The notes under the pieces: model-generated | The model's database searches: none | Told to the model about the DNA's origin: nothing | Seen by the model: the letters and a program-made list of their open reading frames with translations, nothing else | Shown: positions 6,442 to 13,250 of the stretch, piece by piece | Layout: every line of letters starts with the position of its first letter | How positions within the stretch are numbered: position 1 is the first letter of the stretch | Translations under genes and position numbers: made by a program | NCBI GenBank assembly: GCA_002367355.1 | Contig: DFBQ01000167.1 | Location: 1-13,250, forward strand | DNA length: 13,250 nucleotides | Direction of reading: 5' to 3' | Source of the DNA: Deltaproteobacteria bacterium UBA3076 | GTDB taxonomy: Bacteria > Desulfobacterota > Dissulfuribacteria > Dissulfuribacterales > UBA3076

Positions 6442-6529
6442 CGAATTATCGAATTAAGGAATTGAGGAATTAAAATCAATAAGATACATTCAATTCCTCA
6501 ATCCCTCAATCGCTCTTCTCTATAATTCG
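6442..6529. terminator. Nested palindromes between rpmB and rel, possible bidirectional terminator
   Basis: An inner stem pairs AGGAATTGAGGAATT (6457-6471) with AATTCCTCAATCCCT (6492-6506), 15 bp with one mismatch, around a 20-nt loop. An outer stem pairs CGAATTAT (6442-6449) with ATAATTCG (6522-6529). Both ends of the convergent genes rpmB and rel face it. The inner arm also contains an 8-bp partial tandem, GGAATTGA GGAATT, so it belongs with the other repeat arrays of this window. The stem is AT-rich with no strong T-run, so the terminator role is inferred. Confidence 0.45.
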
Positions 6530-6562
6530 TACAAAAAGGACAATCTCTTAAATCGAGGTAGT

Positions 6563-8704
6563 TTACCCGGGAGAAATACGCTCTACCAGCTTTACACCCG
6601 CAAGCCTCCTTATACTGGAGAGGATTTTCCTCAGTTGCGCCCGGTCCTTCACATCCACAACAAAGTGGAGAATGGCAGCATAATCCGAAGTCGTGCTAAC
6701 CTTTGCCTCCAGGATATTTGCTTCTCCGGCACTTATTTCATTACTGACTGCTGCCAATATGCCTTTTTGGTCGACTGTGCTGACTCGGACCTTGGCAGGG
6801 TAGGTAGCTTTATCATCATTGGCCCATGTAACCTCTACACGCCTGTCCGGATCTAAATTCCGGATATTGGAGCAATTTTCTCTGTGAACCGTAACTCCTC
6901 TTCCCCTTGTTATATAGCCTACAACTTCGTCTCCCGGGATCGGCGTGCAGCACCTGCCAAGATGTATCAAGATATCATCAAGACCATGAATTAAGATGCC
7001 TTGATGCTCTGCCTTTTCGGTAAATTTCTTTACCCTTGATTTTTTCTCCTCCGGTTCCTGTTCTTCAGGCTCACCTGCCCGCAGCTTTCTAATTATCTGG
7101 GAAGGAGCGACTTTGCCATATCCGGCTGCGATCAGCATATCCTCAGGGGTCTTGAAAGACAGTGCCTCGGCTACTTCAGCACCTTTGGTTTTCATAAAAT
7201 CGTTGAAGTCCAACCGGTGCCTCTTGAATTCCCTGGCACAAAGGTCCCTTCCTAATGCAAGGCTCTTTCCCCTCTCTTCGGTCTTAATCCATTGACGAAT
7301 TTTGGCCCGGGCACGGCTGGTCTTGGCAAGTTTAAGCCAATCCCTATTGGGAAAGTGCTTATTGGACGTAATTATCTCTACTGTTTCCCCATTATGGAAT
7401 TGATATTTCAAAGGCACGATTCGGCCATTTACCTTGGCCCCTGCGCAATGGCTACCTACCTCGGTATGGATCGCATAAGCAAAATCTATTGGGGTGGCCC
7501 CCCGGGGGAACTCCTTGACCTCTCCTCTTGGAGTAAACACATATACTTCGTTGGGGAAGAGATCCATCTTCACTGACTCAATGAATTCCCTTGAATCATC
7601 CAGCTCCTTTTGCCACTCCATGAGCTGAAAAAGCCAGTCGAATTGGTGTGCCTTTTCCTTGCTGAGTATCTTGCCCTCTTTATACAGCCAGTGGGCGGCA
7701 ATGCCTTCTTTCGCCACCATATCCATCTCCCCGGTGCGGATCTGGATCTCCATTCTCTCTCCGTGGGGACCGATAACAGTTGTGTGAAGGGACTGATACA
7801 TGTTGGCCTTTGGAAGACTGATGTAGTCCTTGAAACGTCCGGGAATCGGCTTCCAGAGCGAGTGAATAATCCCAAGGGCCTCATAGCACTCCTTGACGCT
7901 TTTCATAATGATCCTAAAGGCGATCAGATCATAGATCTCTTCAAGGGGTACTTTTCTTGTGCGCATCTTTCGGAATATACTATAGAGGTGTTTGGGTCTT
8001 CCAAGGACTTCGCATGAAAGACCGAAATCAGCCATCTTTTTTTTCATGAGGTCCTTTACTTCATCCACGTAAGCCTTTCTCTCATCCAAGCAGGCCCCCA
8101 CTTCTTTGTGAAGCCTTTGGTATTCTTCAGGGTAGATATATAGAAAGGCCAGATCCTCAAGTTCGCTTTTGATCCAGCCGATCCCAAGGCGACCCGCCAG
8201 AGGGGCATAGATATCCAGGGTCTCCCTGGAGATCTTGACCCTTTTATACTCCTTCTGATACTCCAGGGTGCGCATGTTATGGAGCCTGTCAGCAAGCTTC
8301 ACCAGCAAGACCCGGATATCCTTCGACATGGCAAGGACCATCTTGCGGGTGTTTTCCGCCTGCTTTTGGATCTGGCTCTCGAACCGGATTTTGCTGAGCT
8401 TTGTGACCCCATCCACGATCTGGGCCACGTCTTTGCCGAACATCTCCTCTATTTCCTCCAGGGAAGCGAGGGTGTCCTCTACCGTGTCATGCAGGAGACC
8501 GGCAACTATACTGGCCAAGTCCAGATGCAGGTGTGTCAGAATATAGGCCGTTGCCAGGGGATGCGAGAGATAGGGTTCGCCGGAAAGTCTTGTTTGCCCC
8601 GCATGGACCTTGGCGGAGTATATGTAGGCCTTTTCTACCAGACTGGTGTCTGTATCCGGGAGGTAGGAATGTATCCCGTCAAGTATGTCGTTGAGACGGA
8701 TCAC
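6563..8704 (-). CDS. Bifunctional (p)ppGpp synthetase/hydrolase (Rel/SpoT type)
   Basis: This enzyme makes and degrades the alarmone (p)ppGpp in the stringent response. The 713 residues hold, in order: an HD hydrolase domain with H48, H72-D73, E76-D77 and the LADRLHNM segment (137-144); a synthetase domain with YDLIAFRI (258-265), YQSLHT (303-308) and catalytic E319 in EIQIRT; a TGS domain at about 387-447; the conserved RCCTPIPGD segment (584-592); and a C-terminal ACT domain at about 637-710. RFKD at 290-293 is the RxKD form seen in bifunctional enzymes, unlike the ExDD of RelA, and the HD residues are intact, so both activities are expected. It starts with GTG inside the proS stop (GTGA overlap, 8704-8701), so it is translated in step with proS. 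Symbols rel, relA or spoT are all in use for such proteins. Confidence 0.95.
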   Translation of the reverse strand: MIRLNDILDGIHSYLPDTDTSLVEKAYIYSAKVHAGQTRLSGEPYLSHPLATAYILTHLHLDLASIVAGLLHDTVEDTLASLEEIEEMFGKDVAQIVDGVTKLSKIRFESQIQKQAENTRKMVLAMSKDIRVLLVKLADRLHNMRTLEYQKEYKRVKISRETLDIYAPLAGRLGIGWIKSELEDLAFLYIYPEEYQRLHKEVGACLDERKAYVDEVKDLMKKKMADFGLSCEVLGRPKHLYSIFRKMRTRKVPLEEIYDLIAFRIIMKSVKECYEALGIIHSLWKPIPGRFKDYISLPKANMYQSLHTTVIGPHGERMEIQIRTGEMDMVAKEGIAAHWLYKEGKILSKEKAHQFDWLFQLMEWQKELDDSREFIESVKMDLFPNEVYVFTPRGEVKEFPRGATPIDFAYAIHTEVGSHCAGAKVNGRIVPLKYQFHNGETVEIITSNKHFPNRDWLKLAKTSRARAKIRQWIKTEERGKSLALGRDLCAREFKRHRLDFNDFMKTKGAEVAEALSFKTPEDMLIAAGYGKVAPSQIIRKLRAGEPEEQEPEEKKSRVKKFTEKAEHQGILIHGLDDILIHLGRCCTPIPGDEVVGYITRGRGVTVHRENCSNIRNLDPDRRVEVTWANDDKATYPAKVRVSTVDQKGILAAVSNEISAGEANILEAKVSTTSDYAAILHFVVDVKDRAQLRKILSSIRRLAGVKLVERISPG

Positions 8705-10410
8705 CGGAGTATTTCAATGGCCTTTTTAACGGCTTCGTTCTTTTTTACTGAGATAGTTTTGCCTGTAGCGCGATTTTTGATTTCCACCTCGTCTTTTTCT
8801 TTAAGTCGCTTGCCCACAACAATTCTTAACGGAATCCCCAATAAGTCCGCATCTTTGAATTTTACACCTGGACGCTCCTTGCGGTCATCGAGCAGGACAT
8901 CTACACCCTGGGCCACCAATCCATTGTAGAGATATTCAGCAATCTCTGACATCACAGTATCTTTGACGTTAAGCAGGGAGATTATTACCTCAAATGGAGC
9001 AACCGGTATTGGAAAGATAATACCATTTTCATCGTGATTCTGCTCTATGGCCGCTGCTACTGTTCGTCCCACACCGATACCGTAACACCCCATGACGGCG
9101 AGCTGTTTCTTTCCGTCGGCGTCCAGGAATGTAGCACCCAGGGCCTCACTGTACTTGGTCCCGAGCTTAAAAATGTGCCCAACCTCTATGCCGCATCTAA
9201 GTTCTATCTTCCCTTTACACCTGGGACAGGGATCTCCTTCAGTAATGACCCTGATGTCGGCAAATTTCGGCATGGAAACATCTCTGCCCCAGTTTACCCC
9301 GGTAAAGTGGGCATCAGGTTCATTTGCACCTGTCACGAAATTCTTGAGTGTGGAAACGTCTTGATCCGCCACGACCTTCAAGTCATCGGAAAGGCCCACC
9401 GGCCCTGCAAACCCGACAGGCGCTCCAGTAACACTTCGGACCGTGGCTTCGTCGGCAAAATTAAGATCTTCCACTCCCAAAAGACGCTTAAGTTTCACGT
9501 CGTTCAGCTCATGGTCGCCCCTTATGAGGGCCGCGACAGGTCTATCATCAGCAATCACTATGAGGGTTTTGACCAGACGATCGGCAGATACACCCAGGAA
9601 TTCCGTCACTTCCTCTACTGAGCGTTTTTTAGGGGTGTTAATCTTTTTGCACTCAACAAGGGTTTCGTTGGTGATTTGGTGATTTGGTGCCTGAATGACT
9701 GGGGCAAGTTCAACATTGGCTGCATAATCACAAGATGTGCAACAGGCTATCCGGTCTTCTCCCGTATCTGCCATGACCATGAATTCATGGGAGGCATGCC
9801 CTCCGATGCTGCCCGTGTCTGCCTCAACAGGTCTGAAATCAAGGCCGCAGCGCTCAAATATTCGGCAATAGGCCTTGTACATAACCTGATAGGTCTTCTC
9901 AAGGGCATCATCATCCACGTCAAAGCTGTAGGCGTCTTTCATCAGGAACTCTCTACTTCGCATGAGCCCGAAGCGAGGCCGGATCTCATCTCGAAATTTT
10001 GTCTGGATCTGGTACAGATTCAGTGGAAGGTCACGATAGGATCTGATCTCCTTTCGCACAATGTCTGTGATCACCTCTTCATGGGTAGGTCCTAAGCAGC
10101 TTGCCCTGCCGTGCCTGTCCTCAAAACGCAGGAGCTCCTTTCCGTAACGCTCCCATCTGCCGCTTTCCTGCCAAAGCTCTGACGGTTGGACCATGGGCAG
10201 AAGCACTTCCTGTGCACCGGCACGGTCCATCTCTTCCCTGATTATTTTTTCCACCTTGCGAAGGGATCTCAGGCCCAGTGGCAGATATGAATAGAGGCCG
10301 GAGGCCAGCTTTCTGATCATGCCGGCCCTTAACAACAATTTGTGGGATATGACCTCTGCCTCTGCAGGAGACTCTTTTAATGTGGGTAAAAAAAACTTCG
10401 AATATCTCAT
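8701..10410 (-). CDS. proS: Prolyl-tRNA synthetase, bacterial type with editing domain
   Basis: ProRS is a class II enzyme that charges tRNA-Pro in the cytoplasm. The 569 residues match the bacterial form. The catalytic core has motif 2 in [15 protein letters not shown] (137-151) and motif 3 in [11 protein letters not shown] (440-450). An inserted editing domain spans about 225-405, with K281 in RLVKTLI and H368 before TGVNWGRD, the residues tied to clearing mischarged alanine. Two CxxC pairs, CCTSC (223-227) and CPRC (395-398), flank it. The anticodon-binding domain takes about 470-569. An 8-bp tandem repeat encodes part of the linker at about 241-248. The ATG at 10410 has AGAGGA very close and AAAGG further upstream. 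It follows ispG by 220 bp of repeat-rich DNA and overlaps rel by 4 bp. Confidence 0.97.
   Translation of the reverse strand: MRYSKFFLPTLKESPAEAEVISHKLLLRAGMIRKLASGLYSYLPLGLRSLRKVEKIIREEMDRAGAQEVLLPMVQPSELWQESGRWERYGKELLRFEDRHGRASCLGPTHEEVITDIVRKEIRSYRDLPLNLYQIQTKFRDEIRPRFGLMRSREFLMKDAYSFDVDDDALEKTYQVMYKAYCRIFERCGLDFRPVEADTGSIGGHASHEFMVMADTGEDRIACCTSCDYAANVELAPVIQAPNHQITNETLVECKKINTPKKRSVEEVTEFLGVSADRLVKTLIVIADDRPVAALIRGDHELNDVKLKRLLGVEDLNFADEATVRSVTGAPVGFAGPVGLSDDLKVVADQDVSTLKNFVTGANEPDAHFTGVNWGRDVSMPKFADIRVITEGDPCPRCKGKIELRCGIEVGHIFKLGTKYSEALGATFLDADGKKQLAVMGCYGIGVGRTVAAAIEQNHDENGIIFPIPVAPFEVIISLLNVKDTVMSEIAEYLYNGLVAQGVDVLLDDRKERPGVKFKDADLLGIPLRIVVGKRLKEKDEVEIKNRATGKTISVKKNEAVKKAIEILR
9668..9689. 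repeat. 8-bp tandem repeat inside proS
   Basis: The plus strand reads TTGGTGAT twice and then TTGGTG, 2.75 copies. On the coding strand this is CACCAAAT-type repeat DNA encoding a stretch around PNHQIT in the linker leading into the editing domain. The unit is not a multiple of three, so a gain or loss of one unit would shift the frame. Confidence 0.8.
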
Positions 10411-10431
10411 TATCCTCTGCCTTTCTGTAGG

Positions 10432-10627
10432 GGTTCAGAGGTTCAAAGGTTCAGGGTTCAAGTTTAACTTTTTTCCGTTGACCTTGCGAGTTAGGTCTCG
10501 GGCTAACTGCCATGCCACAATATCCTCAAATTTAGGGGGTATGACATATGCTCCCCTCGTTCCATACTCACAAATCAACGATTCAGATTTTCGTTAACCT
10601 CTGAACCTCTGAACCTCTGAACCTGAA
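10432..10627. repeat. Dispersed element copy B between ispG and proS, with inverted 8-bp arrays at its ends
   Basis: The left end (10432-10462) has about four units of the type GGTTCAGA. The right end (10598-10627) has 3.75 units of CCTCTGAA, the reverse complement of the same repeat. Between them, on the minus strand, lie the 28-bp block (10593-10566) and the 41-bp block (10532-10492) shared with the DNA before queC. The copy starts 3 nt beyond the ispG stop codon and nearly fills the gap. The layout is that of a miniature element with array-type inverted ends; no transposase is seen. Confidence 0.7.
10478..10547 (-). pseudogene. Truncated, frameshifted four-helix-bundle (23S rRNA intervening-sequence-type) protein gene
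   Basis: After GAGGGGAG (10558-10551) an ATG at 10547 opens MSYP and then leaves frame at a run of five C (10539-10535). One more C would give MSYPPKFEDIVAWQLARDLT and then RKVNGKK, running into the repeat array and stopping at 10437-10435. KFEDIVAWQLARDL matches the N-terminal signature F-E-D-(L/I)-x-A-W-Q-x-A-R-x-L of four-helix-bundle proteins of the 23S rRNA intervening-sequence type. About 23 of the roughly 120 usual residues remain, so it cannot make the fold. It lies in the proS leader and could act at most as a leader ORF. Confidence 0.6.
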
Positions 10628-10630
10628 TTG

Positions 10631-11740
10631 TTACTTGTCTTCGACCTTTTGTCTTTCGATTTCCACCAACCGCTCTACCTCTGCCCAAAACGTCTCCAGG
10701 AGTTCCTGCTCAGGCACCTTTTTCAAAAGGCGATCTCCTTTGAAGATAAGACCGACTCCCTTTCCGCCGGCAAGGCCGATATCCGCCTCTCTGGCCTCTC
10801 CAGGGCCGTTTACTATGCATCCCATTACAGCCAGCTTTAATGGATACGGAATCCGTTGCGCCCTGCGCTCTACCTCAGAAGCCAGAGAGAAGAGGTCTAT
10901 CTCACATCGACCACATGTGGGACATGAAATTATTTCCGGACCCCGCTGCCTTATTTTCAGTGCTCGAAGGATCTCGTATGCGACCCGGACTTCTTCTACC
11001 GGATCTCTGGTCAGCGAAACCCTCATAGTATCACCTATACCATCCATTATAAGGACCGCAAGGGCGACACTGCTCTTGACTGTTCCGGGGATAAGCCCTC
11101 CTGCTTCAGTTACACCAAGATGCAGAGGAAAGTCCGTCTCCCGAGACAACTGACGGTAGGCATCCACTGTATTAAGGACGTCTGAAGATTTTATGGAGAT
11201 CTTGATAGACTCGCAGCCCATATCAACTACAAGGCCGATATTTCTGAGGGCACTTTCCACTAAGGCTTGAGGTATAGGACCACCGAACTTTTTTCTGATG
11301 TCCTTTTCAAGGGAACCCGCATTGACCCCCACCCTCATGGATACTCCGTATTCTTTGACCTTTTCTACTACTCGCGCCAGATTTCTCCAGCCCCCGATGT
11401 TTCCGGGATTTATCCTTATGCAGTCGGCACCAGCTTCGATCGAGACCACAGCCAGGCGCCAGTCAAAGTGTATATCTGCAATAATGGGGATGGAAATTGA
11501 TTTTTTAATTTCTGAAATCGCCTGAGCGGAAGCAGTATCAGGCACTGCCACCCTTATAATTTCACACCCGACCTCCTGCAAACGGTGAATTTGTGCAACA
11601 GTGCCAGGAATATCTCTTGTATCTGTGTTGGTCATAGACTGAACCACAATGGGGTAATCGCCTCCAATGGCCACATCCCCAACACGAATGACACGGGTAG
11701 TTCTACGTGCTCGGACTATATCGGAAATATTTTGCTCCAT
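10631..11740 (-). CDS. ispG: 4-hydroxy-3-methylbut-2-enyl diphosphate synthase IspG (GcpE)
   Basis: IspG carries out the reductive ring opening of MEcPP to HMBPP in the MEP isoprenoid pathway, using a [4Fe-4S] cluster and an electron donor such as ferredoxin or flavodoxin. The 369 residues fit the short bacterial form: a TIM-barrel domain (about 1-265) beginning near VQSMTNTDT (33-41), with ADIHFD (88-93) and RINPGN (109-114), then the cluster domain. Cluster ligands are C273 and C276 (CPTC), C308 (MGC) and E315 in NGPGE, all present. The ATG at 11740 has no visible ribosome site, but a -10-like box ends 6 nt before it. It is followed by proS after a repeat-filled 220-bp gap, so cotranscription is possible but not certain. 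Confidence 0.97.
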   Translation of the reverse strand: MEQNISDIVRARRTTRVIRVGDVAIGGDYPIVVQSMTNTDTRDIPGTVAQIHRLQEVGCEIIRVAVPDTASAQAISEIKKSISIPIIADIHFDWRLAVVSIEAGADCIRINPGNIGGWRNLARVVEKVKEYGVSMRVGVNAGSLEKDIRKKFGGPIPQALVESALRNIGLVVDMGCESIKISIKSSDVLNTVDAYRQLSRETDFPLHLGVTEAGGLIPGTVKSSVALAVLIMDGIGDTMRVSLTRDPVEEVRVAYEILRALKIRQRGPEIISCPTCGRCEIDLFSLASEVERRAQRIPYPLKLAVMGCIVNGPGEAREADIGLAGGKGVGLIFKGDRLLKKVPEQELLETFWAEVERLVEIERQKVEDK

Positions 11741-11746
11741 AATGAC

Positions 11747-11775
11747 ATGATAAATCAGTGTTAAAGATTGGGCAA
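11747..11775 (-). promoter_or_regulatory. Possible ispG promoter giving a leaderless transcript
   Basis: On the minus strand TTGCCC (11775-11770) and TATCAT (11752-11747) are 17 bp apart. A start about 7 nt after the -10 box would fall on or next to the A of the ispG ATG (11740). The absence of a Shine-Dalgarno sequence fits this, but it is a pattern match only. Confidence 0.35.
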
Positions 11776-11845
11776 TGCAGAGGTGTAAAGGTTGACATTA
11801 AATCCATAGATAGATAGTGTCTGAACGAAAAGGCTGTTCAAACAC

Positions 11846-11864
11846 AATTTTGAATTTTGAATTT
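11846..11864. repeat. 7-bp tandem repeat AATTTTG
   Basis: AATTTTG occurs twice followed by AATTT, in the AT-rich gap between ispG and the receiver-domain gene. It is another example of the 7-9 bp tandem repeats in this window. The rest of the 213-bp gap shows nothing I can name apart from the possible ispG promoter. Confidence 0.7.
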
Positions 11865-11953
11865 AAAAAATGAATATTTTTTCTGTAGAATTTTTTCAAA
11901 TTTACCGATAAGAGTATTACATTCATTAATAGATTCTCTGGTTGTGTAGAAAA

Positions 11954-12319
11954 ATGGGGCAAGATCAAAAACGCATACTTGTTATCGAAGATGATCAGGA
12001 AGTCCGTAGTATGTTGGAGGAATACCTGGTTTATTTCGGCTATGAGGTCGTTACAGCAGGTGACGGACTGCAGGGCTTAAAGGAAATTAAGAGCGGAGAT
12101 TATGACCTCGTAATAACTGACATAACTATGCCATACGTCAGCGGCATAGGCATCATTTCCGTTCTTAAACAAAATCATCCGAATATACCTGTAATTGCCA
12201 TTACCGGTTACGGATATCACGCCGAAGAACTCGCTTATGAAAAAAAGGCCGACCGTATTCTTTCCAAGCCCTTTGAAATACAGGAGCTGAAGGAAACTAT
12301 AGAGAATTTACTCATCTGA
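11954..12319 (+). CDS. Stand-alone response-regulator receiver domain protein
   Basis: This is a CheY-like receiver without an output domain, which takes a phosphate from a histidine kinase and acts through protein contacts. From the ATG at 11954 it has 121 residues, exactly one receiver fold. Acidic residues E12-D13-D14 form the metal pocket, D56 in ITDITMP is the phosphate acceptor, T84 in AITG is the switch threonine, and K105 in SKPF is the conserved lysine, so phosphorylation should work. A TTG at 11942 would add four residues; neither start has a good ribosome site. No kinase gene is nearby, so the partner is unknown. It ends 21 bp from the convergent SAM hydrolase-type gene. Confidence 0.9.
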   Translation: MGQDQKRILVIEDDQEVRSMLEEYLVYFGYEVVTAGDGLQGLKEIKSGDYDLVITDITMPYVSGIGIISVLKQNHPNIPVIAITGYGYHAEELAYEKKADRILSKPFEIQELKETIENLLI

Positions 12320-12340
12320 ACAAGAGCTCAAGCACACGGG

Positions 12341-13138
12341 TTATCTGGTTACCCCATATTTGTTCCAGACAACAACCGGTTCACCGACACCAGCATCAAG
12401 CACCTCTGCCGCATTCCCCTGATTCACAGCAATTTCCAAAAAACCGGAGCTGCCAATAAGGGCCAAAGGCTTACCTTTGGCCGCGTCTGAATAAGTGCTG
12501 AGTATGGATAATTCCATCCCCTTGATATTGGCCTTGAACTGTTTGCTAACAGGTTTCCTGTGCTGGATGAGGTCAGCGGGTATGTTGAGAATCAGGCTTC
12601 CAAAGCCGTCTATATGTATTACTTCGCCTTCAATATACTGGTCCCTGATAACCGGTTCGGGCCATGGAAGCCGAATAGGGTCCGGACAGGGAGGGCCAAA
12701 GAAGTGTGGCTCCACTCCAAGGCTCAGATGGGCAGCAACAGGGGCAAAGATATCTCTTCCGTGGAATGTATTACTGACCTGATGTCTGAAATAGTGACTA
12801 TTCTCTATGCTGAAGCAGGTTACTTTTTTAGAATATCTGAACACCATACTCAAAAGACCGTTGTCCGGTGCCAAAAACGTGTAACGCTCCGTAACGGCCA
12901 GGAGACCAATCCTTTGAGACCCGACACCCGGGTCAACTACAGCGAGAAAGACGGTTCCAGAGGGGAATTCCCTAAAAGCCGATCCCAGGACAAAGGACCC
13001 GCCCATGACATCCTGTGGGGCAACTTGATGACCGATGTCCACAATACGCAGGGCGGGATTGATGCCAAGCACGACTGCCTTGACTATCCCCACATAAGGG
13101 TCCTTTAATCCGAAATCACTCAAAAAGGCCAGGATCAT
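12341..13138 (-). CDS. SAM hydrolase (SAM hydroxide adenosyltransferase, DUF62 family)
   Basis: The family includes SAM-dependent fluorinase and chlorinase, but most members split S-adenosylmethionine with water into adenosine and methionine. The 265 residues show LSDFG near the start, VVDPGVGSQR with D69 and R76, and FHGRD with H126. The spacing matches the Asp-Arg-His set known from the archaeal hydroxide adenosyltransferases, so a hydrolase rather than a halogenase is expected. I also see no chlorinase/fluorinase-type insertion. The C-terminal beta domain includes GEVIHIDGFGSLILNI (171-186). I chose ATG 13138, with AGG 7 nt upstream; GTG 13141 directly before it is the alternative. It lies about 75 nt downstream of the tRNA on the same strand and may be transcribed with it. 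Its physiological use is not settled. Confidence 0.92.
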   Translation of the reverse strand: MILAFLSDFGLKDPYVGIVKAVVLGINPALRIVDIGHQVAPQDVMGGSFVLGSAFREFPSGTVFLAVVDPGVGSQRIGLLAVTERYTFLAPDNGLLSMVFRYSKKVTCFSIENSHYFRHQVSNTFHGRDIFAPVAAHLSLGVEPHFFGPPCPDPIRLPWPEPVIRDQYIEGEVIHIDGFGSLILNIPADLIQHRKPVSKQFKANIKGMELSILSTYSDAAKGKPLALIGSSGFLEIAVNQGNAAEVLDAGVGEPVVVWNKYGVTR

Positions 13139-13146
13139 CACTGAAC

Positions 13147-13190
13147 CTGCAAAAGTGGGCCGAGATGACGTAACTACAGGGTTTTTGCAG
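13147..13190. repeat. 8-bp inverted repeat between the tRNA and the SAM hydrolase gene
   Basis: CTGCAAAA (13147-13154) pairs with TTTTGCAG (13183-13190) over a 28-nt spacer. In the minus-strand transcript one arm overlaps the AGG-type ribosome site of the SAM hydrolase gene, so a stem could influence its translation. The stem is short, and this is a guess. Confidence 0.35.
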
Positions 13191-13213
13191 TAAAATCAAA
13201 TATGACATTCAAC

Positions 13214-13250
<37 letters not shown>

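Noticed and set aside
8279..8929. 216-codon plus-strand open frame opposite rel and proS
   Set aside because: It runs across the overlap of two well-supported minus-strand genes and shows no domain.
9034..9621. 195-codon plus-strand open frame opposite proS
   Set aside because: It is a shadow of ProRS, whose motifs are complete on the other strand.
10432..10627. CRISPR array
   Set aside because: The repeats are 7-9 bp units directly abutting, without spacers, and no cas gene is present.
12560..13108. 182-codon plus-strand open frame opposite the SAM hydrolase gene
   Set aside because: It lacks a ribosome site and family features; the minus-strand gene has its catalytic residues.
13142..13213. 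SAM riboswitch upstream of the SAM hydrolase gene
   Set aside because: The gap to the tRNA is only about 72 nt and shows no recognisable SAM-riboswitch core, just one 8-bp inverted repeat.

Overview
The window is an ordinary bacterial chromosome segment of moderate GC, packed with housekeeping genes. The gene orders rpsA-sppA-HU/IHF and ispG-proS-rel, a zinc-ribbon L28, a PilZ protein and intergenic DNA full of degenerate 7-8 bp tandem repeats together suggest Desulfobacterota (the former Deltaproteobacteria). This is an inference from family knowledge; there is no rRNA gene to prove it.

Layout. Positions 1-398 are non-coding, with inverted heptamer arrays and a long AT-rich hairpin. A minus-strand operon follows (3510 down to 399): ribosomal protein S1, a SppA-type membrane protease and an HU/IHF-family DNA-binding protein, behind a good sigma-70-like promoter. 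On the plus strand, 3770-5723 carries queC, a YkgJ-type cysteine-cluster protein and a TIM-barrel sugar isomerase/endonuclease-IV-like protein, spaced as one operon. A PilZ protein (minus) and L28 (plus) diverge from about 6150-6240. A palindromic spacer separates L28 from the minus-strand run ispG (11740-10631), proS (10410-8701) and a bifunctional Rel/SpoT (8704-6563, 4-bp overlap with proS). A lone receiver-domain protein (plus) converges on a SAM hydrolase-type protein (minus). That gene lies just downstream of a tRNA, probably tRNA-Pro, whose 5' part is beyond the window.

The most unusual signal is a small dispersed element seen in two places. One copy lies immediately before and inside the 5' end of queC, the other in the ispG-proS gap. 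The copies share short tandem GGTTCA-like arrays, a 28-bp block (24/28 identical) and a 41-bp block (35/41 identical). The 41-bp block encodes the first residues of a four-helix-bundle (23S rRNA intervening-sequence-type) protein, with the signature FEDIxAWQ-AR. In front of proS the little gene is frameshifted and cut off; at queC it is fused in frame to the enzyme. An inverted copy of the element's end motif lies just after queC (18/20 identical with a 1-nt gap), so queC is bracketed by inverted repeats. The start codon and first codons of the downstream YkgJ gene are built from that right-hand repeat. This suggests element-driven remodelling of gene starts in this genome.

Functionally the window mixes translation (S1, L28, ProRS, tRNA, and queuosine synthesis for tRNA), the stringent response (Rel), isoprenoid synthesis (IspG) and signalling proteins (PilZ, receiver). 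No CRISPR array, prophage or full insertion sequence was seen.
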